A DNA stretch of 64,000 nt, from assembly GCA_025267735.1 (NCBI GenBank), contig CM046303.1, positions 29,488,380-29,552,379 of the forward strand, written 5' to 3'. The notes under the pieces were generated by a model, which was given only the letters and a program-made list of their open reading frames with translations, was not told where the DNA came from and did no database searches. Each line of letters begins with the position of its first letter. Within the stretch, counting starts at the first letter, position 1. The position numbers were made by a program, and so were the translations under genes. Origin of the DNA: Mactra quadrangularis (taxonomy: Eukaryota; Mollusca; Bivalvia; Venerida; Mactridae). Positions 33,701-44,501 of the stretch are shown here, one piece after another.

Positions 33701-36700
33701 ATACATTCGTTTTTACAACTTTTTCGTCATTTCACAGCAGTCAGACTTCTGACATACAGTTCTAAAAGGTTTTCTTCTCTGAACCAAGATTTCAACTTAG
33801 TGTACCAGGGTATGATACAGCACTTTAACTCCCTTACTTTAAGCAAGCTTTTATGGTCACATGGTATAGTGTCCACTTACAAATTGTGGGTTTGATTTTA
33901 GATCGGACCATGGAATTTTATCAGTTACATGAGTACAAAGCATAAACCCACATCAATAGCTAACAACTGTCCTACCTCATATAGAGGTAGACAGATCAGT
34001 AACTACAGAAATGGTCATACCAAATGTGTGTCTTGAATAGTAATAAAAACCACAACTCCTAGCTAGTCAGAAGTGATATCAACAGTGCTAACCGCACCAA
34101 TTCTAGTTTTACTTCAGCAGAAAATTCAAATAAGACAGCATTTTACAAGATTGACAAAATGAACAATAATATTAAGAAACAATCAAAAATAATGATACAA
34201 AATAAAGTAATAATATGTAACTAAATATGCCATGTGTTCAAATTAACAATAATTCTTGCTTAAAAATGACTGTTGATGAATAAATTACATTTAAAACAAA
34301 TAGCATGAGTATTAACTAAATTAAAGTAGTTTTCTAACTCAGAAAATTGTTAATTGAAAGAAGATCTTAATACAACAATCGGGCAATGCAAAACTCGTCT
34401 ATCTTCATGTATATAAAGAAAGGCATAGATTAGTTTTGCACTAACCCATTTTAAGCAATAAGTAACCTTGCAAGAACCAGGAAGTGTTATGTGAAGCCAG
34501 GTGATACATGTACATGTATACTGTAATTATAAAATGTATAATGTTTTAATACAATGTCTGGAGAAATCATTTATGTCAATGTTTTGAACGATAATGTTAA
34601 CCAGGATCTTAGATAACTGAACTAGGAAGGGGGTAAGTTATTTTATGACCCTTTTTAACACTCAGTTATTGTTAAATATCATTCAACTGTCACTGGCACA
34701 TACATGTAGATAAACCCCGGTGATTCAAATACTTGATATTCGTTGGACAATCCCTGCACAGGGATTCCTAACAATAACCATTTATACCTATAGTATATAT
34801 TATAGGTATAAATGGTTATCGTTAGGAATCCCTGTGATTCCCTGTACATAAATACTGATAACTTTTTAATTGATAGCAATAATAATAAAGACTTTATTTA
34901 TAGATGCAACACAGAAAGGCAAAGCCCTATCTTCCCTGTGAGCCTCTTAACAACAGTATTTACATATAATATATACAACTAGCAAGAAGAAATAAAAAAA
35001 ACAAAGTGAATACAGAAGTACTGTAGTGAGTATTTAAATCACCAGGGTTAATGTTTGTGCCACTGACAGTTGAATCAAATTTAACAACATATAAGACAAA
35101 CTGTTAACCTAACAATTGTTCCTGGAAGGGAACTAAGAATGTTCACAAATAATTAGTATAAATATTAAATTGAAATCTACAGCAAAATAGATCTTAGTGC
35201 TATGTATAGAACAACAAAGTTTTAACTAGGTAATCACAGGATAAAACATGTTAAAAATACATGTACTTATTTTGTCTAAGTTTCATCAATTAGCTATTGT
35301 CTAACATTGGGTGTGTAGCCAGTAGCCACAAGTGAAAATGTCATTTTCTGAGTTTAAAACTTTCTTACTCCAAAATTGTTGAATATTTTATTTCTTTCAT
35401 GCTTTATTCTGTGCTCTGTTAGAAGTATTTACTTCAAAAAGTAAAATCAATTCTTCATTGAGAAGTTATATATCTTTAAAGTTAAAGCCATTTTTACTAC
35501 AATGATTATATTTTCGCTATAAAAAAAATACATGAAAGCTTGGATGAAATTCTTATGAAACAATAATTAAATGATTTCAATGTCACATTGTTGTTCTCTT
35601 TTTTTCATTTTAATTTATTTCATTATTCTTGATGATTGATTAAAATTATGTACAGACTTTTCTTTCAGCAGGAAACTGATTGTTTGGTTATTAGTACTGG
35701 ATGACCAGGAATAAAACTTCGGTAGTTCAATTTTTGTTGTAAGAACATGTTCGCTTGATGGAAAACAAATTGGCACAAAGATGTCTTCTTCAAGGAAACA
35801 TTTACAGACTTGTAAAACCAGAAATCTACAGATATTACACTTAGAAAAGATCAAATATTCTCATGGGTGAAAGTTAGAAATCTCGAGAATCCTGAAAATT
35901 TTGCGCCCGGGATATCTCCGTAAAAAATCGCTCCTTGCAATGATGAATCGTGACTAAAAAAATAAATCGCAAAACTGATCGAGTTGCTGGAATTTACTTT
36001 CGCTTCAACAATTTAAAAGTAAAATAAATCGGAAATCCGCCGAAAATCGGAAAAAGCTCATGCCTGAGACAAAGTCAGGGGTAAGGTAGGCCTATACCCC
36101 CATCCCCCCCCTGAAATCTCAACGGATTTACACGATTTGGAAAAATGATCACTGAGGACTTCGAAAATCCGGAACTTCAGGAGCAGTCCGGAAAACTTTC
36201 ACCCATGTATTCTACCAAGCTGTATATTAAATTCAGCATCTTTAGCATCTAATAAGTATAATAGTACTGTACTCTACAGAAAGAACAACGCAAGCTATCA
36301 CATTAAAAAAGACTTGAGATAAATTACAGGTTGACTTAAAACCTCCGCGTAAGGCAACATCTCTTTAAAGCCACTTTTGTGGATTTCCAGCAAGTGGCTT
36401 TATGGAGAGGTTTGACTGTATACAATGTTATATTTTCATTGTATATTTTCCTCAAATATCACTACATTTCACAGTAAAGCATGAAAGATGTACATGTAAC
36501 AATATTGTTATGTGCACAACAAGCAGGTGAAACACTCTATAGATACAACATTGTTAAAATAAAATATCTAACATAGAAAAACACAAAATATATTGGTGTC
36601 ACACTATCAATATTGTTTATACATTTCCTTGGCTTAAAATGCATCACTGCAACAACTCAGTTTTTCAAAGCTTTTCAGGAGGGCTTTAACTAAATATGCA

Positions 36701-39191
36701 TTATGACAAAACCTCTTTTTCATTTAGAGTAAAATGCCAATTATTTGATTGGTCCCTTACGACCCTGTATTTTTAAACCTGGTCAAAACTTTTATTTTTG
36801 GATGCATACCAAAATGACAATATTCTAATTTTTTTAAATGCTAAGGTGATTTTTTAAAAGAAATGAGTTAGAGTAGCATTGCATTAAGCTCAGGTGATAT
36901 ATTCACATGAATCTATAGCTGTACACCAATTATAGTGACATACATGAGCTGTAATCTTACAGAAGATACCCATCAAGCTAAATACCAGAAAATGAAACTA
37001 GGGGTAGTCATTAAGGAGAATGTCAAATTGTCTATATATAATGGACTTTACTATTTGAAAACATTCAGACATTGCTATAAATTTTCATGAGCAAAAGCCT
37101 GATTTATTACGATTGTAAATCTTGCACTTTAGTTTAGACCATTCCTGAAAACTTGCAAACAAGCAAATTAAGTTTGCATATTCTGATATCTTCACAATGT
37201 AAGATTACTGCACAAGTATATTGTAACACAAAAATAAAGCAAACACAAATATTAGAGTGACAACAAGCAATGAAGTAACACAGTTAATTAATAGCGTACT
37301 TTGTACGCCCATGTTCCCAACATTTAACAATTACCTGACAAGCCAAGATGTCTAATGTTCACTCTTGTATTTGAGCCACCAGTAGAAAACAGTGGTCTCG
37401 GTTTCCTTGGAAACGAGGGTTTTTCCTCTCTTCCTAAATTTGTTAAATTGTAAAGCAGAGTAAGCATATTCAAGATTATTAAAAATTCCAACCCCACTAA
37501 CCAGCTTAAAACTGATGCAGGAATTGTACAACATGTAGATCAAATAATAAAATGCATAAATTAATATAAATACCAATTATAAATGAAATGATACAGAAAG
37601 GCTATTAACAAAGAGGGAACTAATTAGTTGAATAACCAGTACTAAGAAATTATTGTGAAGTATAAAAGTTTACACAATATATAATGAAATTAAATGACAT
37701 TTTCAGGGTTTGACAAATTCATTGGTCTCCAAGTAAATACTGGCTAAACTGATTAGCGATACATTAGGTGCCTGTCAGCAGTCGATTTAAGTGAACTACA
37801 GTGATGCCAATATCTTTTTGAACTGAATTAAATAGTACAGAATCAGTAGAAGTTCCCACAGAAATTTGTCAAACCCTAATCATAAATGGTCTGAAAGCTG
37901 TTACAGCCTATGTGAATACCCAAAAAGAATGATAGGGTATAGATTAATATAGATGTACATGAAACTTCTACAAGTAAGAAAACAACGCCATGCTATATAG
38001 CCGGGTAGTGCATCTCTAAACATAGCTTGTGGAAATACTACCACAATGGTTTAAAGCATGACAACATATAAACAAGCAAAAATAATTGCTAATGGACTTT
38101 CGAGGCTCTTAACAAATTTAACTTCTAGCCAAACTCCTTCAACAAACTCATTGCCTATAGATGTTCAGCTGTTTGCATAATAAAGATTTTCTAAATAGAT
38201 TCATAGATTTAACTCAAAGTGTTTAAACCACTAAATTGATACATATATAAGTCTCAAAGAATCATAACTTAGTAAACTTACTAATGTGATTATCAAAATA
38301 CTTTGCAATCATGCATGAACAGTATGTTTGATGGTTATTTCGACAGATTACAATGTCTTATGACTGTCAATCACGCTAAGTTAACAGTGAAGACTCGGGG
38401 CTTCAAGCCTCTATCATAGAGCCATATACTTTTTACTTTAAACCTTTAAATAACCATAACAGAATGTTTTTAGATGTAATTTTCTCAAGAGGTGACTCTT
38501 ATGCCATTGAACTGTGATTTATTACAATCCAGCAATGGTGATGGATGCCTTTCCGAAATAAGGCAAAACATGTATGTATAGCAGTTGGACATTTCATAGA
38601 TTTGTCAATGCCTAAATATGACAACCATCATTTCTGCATTAAGTCATAGTCATTAAACTTAATCATTAATGGCACTTAACCAATATAACGTCTCAAGTAT
38701 CATTGACAAACTCACAAAGAGATCTAATGCAGACATTAAGAAGCAATGCATTGATCAATTTCATCAATTTTGTGTAGTATTCACAATATACTGCAAGAAA
38801 CACAAAAAAGCCATGATTTCAGTCCAAGAGAATACAAATAGGCAAAGACTACATGTACAATATCACACTTACAGCTAAGCAGCAATGACTATGTAACTAA
38901 GCAGATGTGACACAATCAAGACAGTGACCATAAAAAATGTGACACACAGAAATTCTTCTCTAGTCTATTTTCATTTACCCAATAATTAATTGGCAATTAT
39001 GTCACAGATCTAGAACAACAGCGAGTACCACACTTGCAACATAAGTATTTCCTATATCAAGTGATATGTACTATAATTATTGACATTATACAAAATGACT
39101 CATAGAATCCAAAAATAGTGCGACAGAAAGATTTCCGTAAACACGGAGTCTTACCTTGTCCACCAGCAGGCGGTTTTTGTGAATCCGCCAT
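21775..39191 (-). CDS. MAP2K4: Dual-specificity MAP kinase kinase 4 (MKK4/SEK1), complete, 13 coding exons
   Basis: MAP2K4 phosphorylates JNK (and p38) in the stress-MAPK cascade. Exons in order: 39191-39155, 37433-37335, 31273-31159, 30601-30541, 29844-29731, 28247-28128, 27219-27100, 25853-25802, 25013-24886, 23932-23855, 23322-23177, 22364-22319, 21891-21775 (stop TAA). All joins are GT-AG and in phase, giving about 410 aa (human 399). Seen in the product: MAPK docking site R53-S-R-L-Q-L; MERLRSHG; Gly loop GRGNYGTV (120-127); catalytic lysine K142 in IMSVK; HRD (238-240) with KPSN; DFG (258-260); activation loop S268-I-A-K-S272; [32 protein letters not shown]; a C-terminal segment like the DVD docking region. 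S272 replaces the usual threonine (human T261), and S140 replaces the alanine of IMAVK. Introns are rich in SINEs and MITEs. Confidence 0.97.
22725..23012 (+). mobile_element. SINE family A copy in MAP2K4 intron 11
   Basis: A near full-length copy with 'ggctagctcagttgatagcac', 'ctactgatcaaggggtcat', 'ggccattctccctcctacc', 'agggcagttgtcagtcactg', 'gctggttaacag' and 'caatgtgttgctatggcgtt' followed by AAAAC repeats. The B-box section is deleted. It is antisense to the host gene. Confidence 0.9.
23967..24132. mobile_element. MITE M4, copy 1 (MAP2K4 intron 9)
   Basis: The ends CAGTCTACGAAATT and (inward) CTGTCTATGATATTAG bound a body with 'agcaagcactat', 'ttggttgcccaaact' and 'ttgggcaaccggacac'. 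The body and ends match 32163-32327. Confidence 0.8.
26108..26238. mobile_element. MITE M5 copy (ACAGTAA ends)
   Basis: Left ACAGTAATAGCGAAACGGTC and right, inward, ACAGAAAAGTTCTGCTATTA. The inside has 'gtcttaataa' and 'aagcatttgggtctta' phrases shared with 60324-60488 and the array at 10090-10450. Confidence 0.6.
26948..27069. mobile_element. Short TIR element (AGGGCTC ends)
   Basis: AGGGCTCTACATTAAA at the left and, read inward, AGGGCTCGACATTAAA at the right enclose about 90 bases. It is a hAT-like size and end motif, but a clean 8-base target duplication is not visible. Confidence 0.6.
27271..27552. repeat. GAT/ATG trinucleotide microsatellite, about 280 bp
   Basis: Nearly pure (atg)n with gtg, att and ggt variants, in MAP2K4 intron 6. 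The Met- and Asp-rich open frame within it is an artefact of the repeat. Confidence 0.97.
27845..28075 (-). mobile_element. tRNA-derived SINE, family D
   Basis: On the reverse strand, the head 'gccatgacaaagggataaagtgc' and B-box 'ctgggtttgattcccagcc' are followed by a long body through 'ggaaggcaagctagtactgg' and 'cctaggaaagcttgatagac'. It is in MAP2K4 intron 6, sense to that gene. Confidence 0.65.
28317..28370. repeat. ATG microsatellite with duplicated seed
   Basis: A shorter atg repeat. Both it and the 27271 repeat are immediately preceded by the same 30-odd bases ('atatcacatctataattaac' then 'acaacaatg'), showing the two arrays share an origin. Confidence 0.9.
29186..29656. repeat. 52-53 bp minisatellite in MAP2K4 intron 5
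   Basis: About nine units with 'tgcacagaactagtgcaaaa' and 'ctgattccagcag(a/g)taaaa' at steps of 52 or 53, differing mainly at one A indel and at 'ggtcc' or 'gaccc'. It ends about 75 bases before exon 5 (exon 29731-29844). Confidence 0.95.
30225..30515 (+). mobile_element. SINE family A copy in MAP2K4 intron 4
   Basis: 'ttagatagcacacaagtcta', 'ggtttgtttcctgg', 'tcatgaattaatttctatag', 'agggcagttgtcagt', 'gcctttccagg', 'tagattgactggccgcc', 'acaatgtgtagctatggc', A-rich tail. The tail ends some 25 bases below exon 4. Confidence 0.88.
31535..31625 (+). mobile_element. LINE 3'-end fragment, same family as the LINE at 55875
   Basis: 'ccacatggaagattgg', 'ttatccaaatgtgtag', 'aaataaaagtctttatt' and an (att)n tail correspond to the last 70 bases of the element ending at 58722. 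It is a very short 5'-truncated insertion. Confidence 0.9.
32163..32327. mobile_element. MITE M4, copy 2 (MAP2K4 intron 2)
   Basis: CAGACTATGAAATTTGGATA ... CTAATTTCGTAGACTG, with inner 'agcagcaagcactat', 'ttggttgcccaaactaag' and 'aggcaattggacacc' as in copy 1. Confidence 0.8.
34672..34862. mobile_element. MITE M2-like element with near-perfect 34-bp hairpin
   Basis: The left end 'attcaactgtcactggcaca' and 'ataaaccccggtgattcaaat' match family M2. At 34759-34834 two 34-base arms (CAGGGATTCCTAAC...) are inverted copies with one mismatch around an 8-base loop 'gtatatat'. Confidence 0.75.
34880..34955 (-). mobile_element. LINE 3'-end fragment (reverse)
   Basis: Read in reverse: 'gaggctcacagggaagatag', 'agggctttgcctttctgtg', 'aataaagtctttattatt'. 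This is the 3' end and microsatellite tail of a LINE related to the fragment at 8365-8539. Confidence 0.65.
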
Positions 39192-40581
39192 CTTGAAATA
39201 TCAGCGATTGTTTGTACACGTTAATTCGTTCATCTGTTGAGATTTAACGATTCTACTTTATTCCTTCAGATAGTATAATACCTGGGCTTTCCGATCGCAA
39301 GTTGTCTACAACGTTAATAGTACTGACTGGGCTCTGAAAATCATTTCTTGTCGATGACTCATCAATGAAACCTACTCGGGAAAATCCCTTTGACGTCATT
39401 AACTCAATATTGGTCACGAGACATTGTCGGTGTTTAACGAACCCGTCTCGTAGTTTTCCGTAGGAGTAAAATAAGGCCGTGCAAATAAGTAAGGTGTTTA
39501 TTTCGTACATTTTCTGAAGTCACGATTTAGTGTTTACATATCTGTTGTCATTCTCGTTCCAAGAGGCTATCAAGATTCTCGATCTTAGCTTGATAACTTT
39601 GGCGTACGAGAATGATCTGCTGTTAGACTTAAAGGGTATTTTAAAGATTTATGAACACAGCACCGTGTCCAGAAACGTCGGGAGTATGTTGCACCAGGTA
39701 TCTATGTCTCTGGTTGCACATTCAATAAGATTTCTGCATTTTGAAGTTCACTTGCAAATGCGATAAGTATGTTTGCATCAAATGTATAGATCGAAACAAT
39801 TGTAAAAAGAAAAAGCACCACAAACCTATAATTAACTTACTTTGTAACCCAAACAATTCAGTGCCTCAGCACTTTGGTTTACGTTTGGGGTCTTTGATCA
39901 TCTTTATATTGCTAGTTTCTGTTTTAAATATTGCCAATCTGGGATTTATATAAATACGAAAAATTAAGTACATCTATAATTAATACTATTTATAGCAAAA
40001 GTTGCTTCATGCTACCTAAAATGGATAACAGTTCAAAACATTAACTCATGGACGGATATATATTGGAAATTTCAGGGGGTCCGGGCCCCCTGACCCATCG
40101 CTGGATCCGCCTATGAGCTGTTATTGTATATAGTTATATAATGAATAATACAGTTTCTCGCCTTTTAAAATGATTTTTTGATCACTGGGATTTTAGACCC
40201 TCATTAAGTTCGTGTAGTTATTATTGCTACCTTGTCATTTGCACGTGGCACTTCCGCCCAATCGTACATGTAGCATCGGTAATAACCGAGGTGTTCATAT
40301 TGCACTTTGACCAATAACCCAATAATTAACTAAGGTACGTTTGCTTAGCCTTGCCGGTATATGACGAAGATTTCCGTACTTAACCGAAGTGCGGGTCAAT
40401 AGTTCACTCAGGTGTGTGAAGTCGCATTCAGGAAGAGAAATTATTATGTTGACATCAGTGTAACGCGATAGTGTGGAAATATTGTTTTTGTAATATATTT
40501 TATTTCGTTTCGTAATATTTCGATATCGATTTTTAATTGTAACTGAAGGATAATTCATAGTGAAAGTGTTAAACATTCGAT
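39192..40581. promoter_or_regulatory. Divergent intergenic region between MAP2K4 and the prominin-like gene
   Basis: About 1.39 kb separate two start codons pointing away from each other, so both promoters probably lie here. A hairpin repeat is at 39549-39614. No TATA box or other core motif is convincing. Local open frames show no family resemblance. Confidence 0.4.
39549..39614. mobile_element. Hairpin element, copy 2
   Basis: CATTCTCGTTCCAAGAGGCT ... 'ggcgtacgagaatg': the same arms as 10625-10705, with shared 'ctatcaagattct'. The second half is more diverged. Confidence 0.75.
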
Positions 40582-40807
40582 ATGGGTTTTAAAGTTTTAT
40601 TTTTGACGATATTAGCATTACTTTTTATTCAACTGTGTTATGGTCAAAATACAACTAACACGGATGATCAAACGAGTGATGGCTCAACTAACATCTTTGA
40701 AAAGACCCCCCTTGAGAGAGGAATGGAACCAGTATTTAAAATGTGCCATGGGTTTCTTGATCTAGTGATGCCTAAAGATTTCTACAGTGAATCCGGCACA
40801 GCGTTCA
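40582..40807 (+). CDS. Prominin (CD133)-like membrane glycoprotein, first coding exon only
   Basis: The ATG is followed by a clear signal peptide (FKVLFLTILALLFIQLCYG, residues 3-21), a Thr/Asn-rich linker with an N-glycosylation site (QNTT), then GMEPVFKMCHGFLDLVMPKDFYSE. The last part matches the pre-membrane-1 segment of prominins (human [21 protein letters not shown]). Prominins are five-span glycoproteins of plasma-membrane protrusions. The donor 'TTCA|GTAAGT' at 40807/40808 leaves phase 1. I could not recognise the following exons (first membrane span, Cys-rich loop) in the remaining 23 kb, so they are either far downstream or missed. The identification rests on about 25 residues. Confidence 0.65.
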
Positions 40808-41727
40808 GTAAGTATAACCTTATCTATATACCTGTAGAATATAATACGGTACACAAGGTTTAATGTACACATGTATGTCACGATTTATTGATTCATCCAG
40901 GTATGATCTCATATATATAGGGTGGTGTTAGTTTTTATATAATATAGTATAATATAATATATAATGTATATGTAAAAGTTGTCCCTCAATATAGTAGACA
41001 ATCTGATTAATTATTAATATTTATTTGCAAGATTTAATTATAAATCATGTTACTAATTAATTAATATTGCTGTATATTTTGCATGAAAACATTACATTTA
41101 TTCACATGTGGTAGATACAATTTCACCTTCTTATTATATAACTTATTGTATTATATAATACATAATAAGGAGAGAAAAATGTGGCACCTATTATTTTATT
41201 ATTATTAATATCATTGTAATTTTTATTTGACAAATTCAATAACAGTCAACCCTTTATATTTTCAAAAGCACTAGCCCACCTTTTTATGTCATTAAGCAAA
41301 GTGCAAAACTACATGTATCAACCAGCCCGTCTACGCAAGAAATAAGTAACTTTCACAAGCCTGAATTAACCTGTGTGAATTAAGGTTTAGTCCTGAAACT
41401 CAGATCTTTGGGGATCTGAGAAATGGATTCTTTTCCCTATGAGAATTCTACTGAAATACAAAATGTATTGTAATTCTTGAAATGATGGATTTTTTAATAA
41501 GTCTAACTTACACTCATGAAGTTCACATTTCATAAATGACATTATCTGCATTAATATCTTATCAGAGAAAAAAAATAGTGAATCTCATACAATCATCAGT
41601 AAAGATTTCACTTAGATTATTTTTTGTTTTATTGTAATTTCTTTTAAATTGCTTGTGCATTGCTTAAGGATATATATTGTCAAAGATAATATTTTCATGT
41701 CATTAGAATCATTGTTTATACCCAAAT

Positions 41728-41805
41728 TTCTGCCAGGGAATTGAACCTATGAACCCTCGATCAGTAGACTTGTGCGCTACCGACTGAGCTAGCCGGTAGG
41801 GCTTG
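41728..41805 (-). mobile_element. SINE family A, tRNA-head fragment
   Basis: The reverse strand reads 'ggctagctcagtcggtagcg', 'cacaagtctactgatcgagg' and 'ggttcaattccctggcag', the best-preserved tRNA-like A and B boxes of family A in the window. Confidence 0.85.
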
Positions 41806-41813
41806 GCACTCGC

Positions 41814-41966
41814 ATTAACCCTCCTGATTTAAGTACTCAATATTTTTAGATAATCCCTGTACATACTCATTACTTTACTTCTACACTCACTTTTGATAAA
41901 AGTAGATGTTTGTTTTTACTTGCAGGAATTATTAACAAATAATGAGTATTTAAATTAGCAGGTGCC
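41814..41966. mobile_element. MITE M2 copy
   Basis: 'cattaaccctcctgatttaa' + 'gtactca' at the left and, inward from the right, 'gcacctgctaatttaaatac' + 'tcatta' give inverted termini. It matches copies at 49204-49350 and 34672-34862 in end sequence. Confidence 0.7.
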
Positions 41967-43660
41967 CTGACAATTGAATAAAATGAATCAATAAATTTTT
42001 GGATTCTTCTGTATTTTATTTCCTGTTTACTACACAATGAGAGATGACAATGTATACTATATATACATGTGTCTATTGAAGATAGACTAGCAGATAATAT
42101 TATAAAAAGTACTATGATTGGACTAGACTCACTGGTCATCCTCTCTCTCAGGAAGGAGGAAGTAAAAGCTATTGTAAATTAGTTTCTGTACATTGTACTA
42201 CATTGTATTGGGTTAACACTATGTCAACAGTCTTGGGCTCTTGTCTATTACAGATACTGAACTACCCTCTAAAATACTGGCAATTCCTTCATATGCCTTA
42301 TTAATTGAGTCAAATTGCGGACCCCGGGTACAAAAGTTATTTAGCAGGGTTAATGTGTGTGCCACCGACAGTTGAACACACTGAAATAAACAATACTACA
42401 GGTGGCTGACATGGTCCCAATCAACCAAAGAATATGTATATAGAGTCTAGGGTAAATCACAACTGTGCTTGCCACCTTTGTTACAAAATTTAATGCGTAT
42501 AGTTCAAAGAAATTTGACAATGTCTCCTTATTGTTTGTGAAGCAGTTGGTTTTCATAACTATAATCAAAATACATTTTGATAACAAGTGCGATAGACAAA
42601 TGTTGTTGAACTTGTAAATACTATGAATACTTTTGGTAATACACTTAAAATATTAGTCTCTATTTTCTTTATCTTTGGTCTTTGTTTGTAAAACATACTT
42701 ATATATTTTGTATAACCTTTTAGGAATGGACTACTAACAGCTACTCCAGTGTAGTACTGAAGTCTATAATTAAATTATATTAAAATGTTTGTACCAATTA
42801 CCATCTCAACTCTTATAAAGTACTCTAGCTTAAAAGTACAAACAATGATTCATTTGTGATTTGATACATTGTATATAACAAAGACGTAGCTTGAGAAGCT
42901 TTAGGAAATAACACACATTAACTATTACAGAGGGTGAGGGATGATACATGATCACCCTGACCCTAGTCAGTCTATGATTTTGATATGAAAATATATTATG
43001 TATATATTATTTAACTTTATACAAAAGTGTTGACAAAAGTCCCCAATACAGAGAAAATGATAAGATGATAAAATAACCAATTAATGAGTTAAATTATTTA
43101 TCTAATTGTCTTTAATAGAGGATACATGGAAAACATTGTACATTATTATTTTTTACTTATGATAATTACATTGAAAAGTTTGCTTAAGTAATGTTGAAGA
43201 TGAGTCATTCTTGTCTTGTTTAATATTTAATACCAATCTTTTTACCAGAATTAAAAAAAATCTAATTTCCTTTTCATCATTACCACCCTAAACCCCTACC
43301 CACTTTTCCAGTTTCATTTCAACACATTTTACGATGGTAATAGCTTTTTTTCATTTTTATGATTTTCATTTTCCATCTTGCACACTTGAGTAACAGAGGA
43401 TGCTAAGCTACACCACTGTATAAGTTGTGTTTTAAAACATACTAGGATATACTAGAGAGTACAGTCCACCACTAACCACACCTTACAATATAGGTATGTG
43501 TAAGATACTAGTTATTAAGAGAGACTATGGCGTGTCTAAACACTGTAGGGTGCCGACAATTTTAGATAAATATATACATGTATAGATCTAAGTACATATA
43601 TCGGTAGAAATCTCCCTTTACAAAACTATGTTTATGACCTCAGAATTTCTCAGAAATCTG

Positions 43661-43862
43661 CAGCCTGTTCAGTTACCCCGAACGTTCCGAAACTTTTCGT
43701 AACGTTAGGCAATAGGGTTGGGACAACTCAACCCAAAGACAACTCAACCCGAGAAAACTCAATACCTCACTAACAGTTGAGTTGTCCTTACTTTGGTAAG
43801 TTATCCAAGGGTTGAGTTGTCTACGGGTTGAGTTGTCCCGTATCCGTAATGTTTGCTAACAG
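43661..43862. mobile_element. Fold-back element with tandem GACAACTCAACCC arms
   Basis: Outer ends GCAGCCTGTTCAGT / GCAGCATGTTCAGT are inverted. Inside, 43720-43839 begins GGGACAACTCAACCC and ends with its inverse. Each arm holds two tandem copies of (GA)CAACTCAACCC. The outer left end resembles the 15358-15701 element. Confidence 0.75.
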
Positions 43863-43914
43863 TCATTACTGAACATGCTGCTGGTATCTTGACAGTGAAA
43901 CATACAACATAATC

Positions 43915-44060
43915 CACTCTTGAGTTCCCTTCCTGGTTCACATGTACTGAGCTAGTATGATCAAGTACCTTTCTCAATAAATCATGGAAGTAGGTTTTGG
44001 ATTTGATTAGAACCTACGCTGAGTCTCCTTTCCAATACTCAGAACCATGGCTGACACCTA
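43915..44060 (-). mobile_element. SINE family B fragment
   Basis: 'gagttcccttcctggt', 'tactgagctagtatgatcaa', 'ggaagtaggttttggatttg' follow the order of the body in the 52945-53135 copy. It is diverged. Confidence 0.5.
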
Positions 44061-44084
44061 CTGGATTCAACACCCTTTGAAAAT

Positions 44085-44501
44085 TAAGGCTGTCACGGTA
44101 TACAGCAATACCGATGTGTAATGTACCAATATTATGCAATATTTTCTATCTTCATTGAAAAATTCTTCTCTTCGCCTAATGAAAATCACAAAAAGTCAAT
44201 TTTCCATGGTTCATTCGATGAAAGCTTAAGTTCAAAGAATTTGGGACGTTCGGAATGTTCACATTACTCTAAAATGCCCAGTTTTTTCAGTCCAGTCTAC
44301 TACAGGCACTTTCCCTACAAAATTCTATAACATACTTTAATACTGAACAGTTGAATGAGTTCTTTAAGACAGATTGAAGTATTATGCAGCCGTGTCTTGG
44401 GTTAGCAAAGCAATATATCGTGGTACATATCGCGGTACAGCTCGAGCGCATCCCAATATACATGTACTGGGATACCCTTCTGGCGTATCATGACAGCCCT
44501 A
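44085..44501. mobile_element. Non-autonomous hAT element with 8-bp target duplication
   Basis: The termini TAAGGCTGTCACGGTAT and, inward, TAGGGCTGTCATGATAC are flanked by identical octamers TTGAAAAT at 44077-44084 and 44502-44509. An 8-base duplication is the hAT hallmark. The 417-base interior has no transposase frame. Confidence 0.92.

Larger units (their letters stand above)
32328..37334. other. Rest of MAP2K4 intron 2 (large)
   Basis: The 6 kb intron between exons 2 and 3 shows no other exon. It contains the hairpin-bearing MITE at 34672-34862, a reverse LINE tail at 34880-34955, and fragments with 'gtatttaaatcaccagggttaat' (MITE M2) near 35029-35090. Confidence 0.6.
40808..43650. other. 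AT-rich stretch after the prominin-like exon
   Basis: Presumably the first intron. No exon was recognised. It includes a SINE A fragment (41728-41805) and a MITE M2 copy (41814-41966). Palindromic AT runs occur at 40940-41165. Confidence 0.5.

Noticed and set aside
39253..39510. 85-codon minus-strand frame upstream of MAP2K4
   Set aside because: No recognisable family. It lies in the promoter interval and lacks supporting exons.
41728..41805. Possible tRNA gene on the minus strand
   Set aside because: A and B boxes are present, but the sequence matches the head of SINE family A and continues into no proper acceptor stem.
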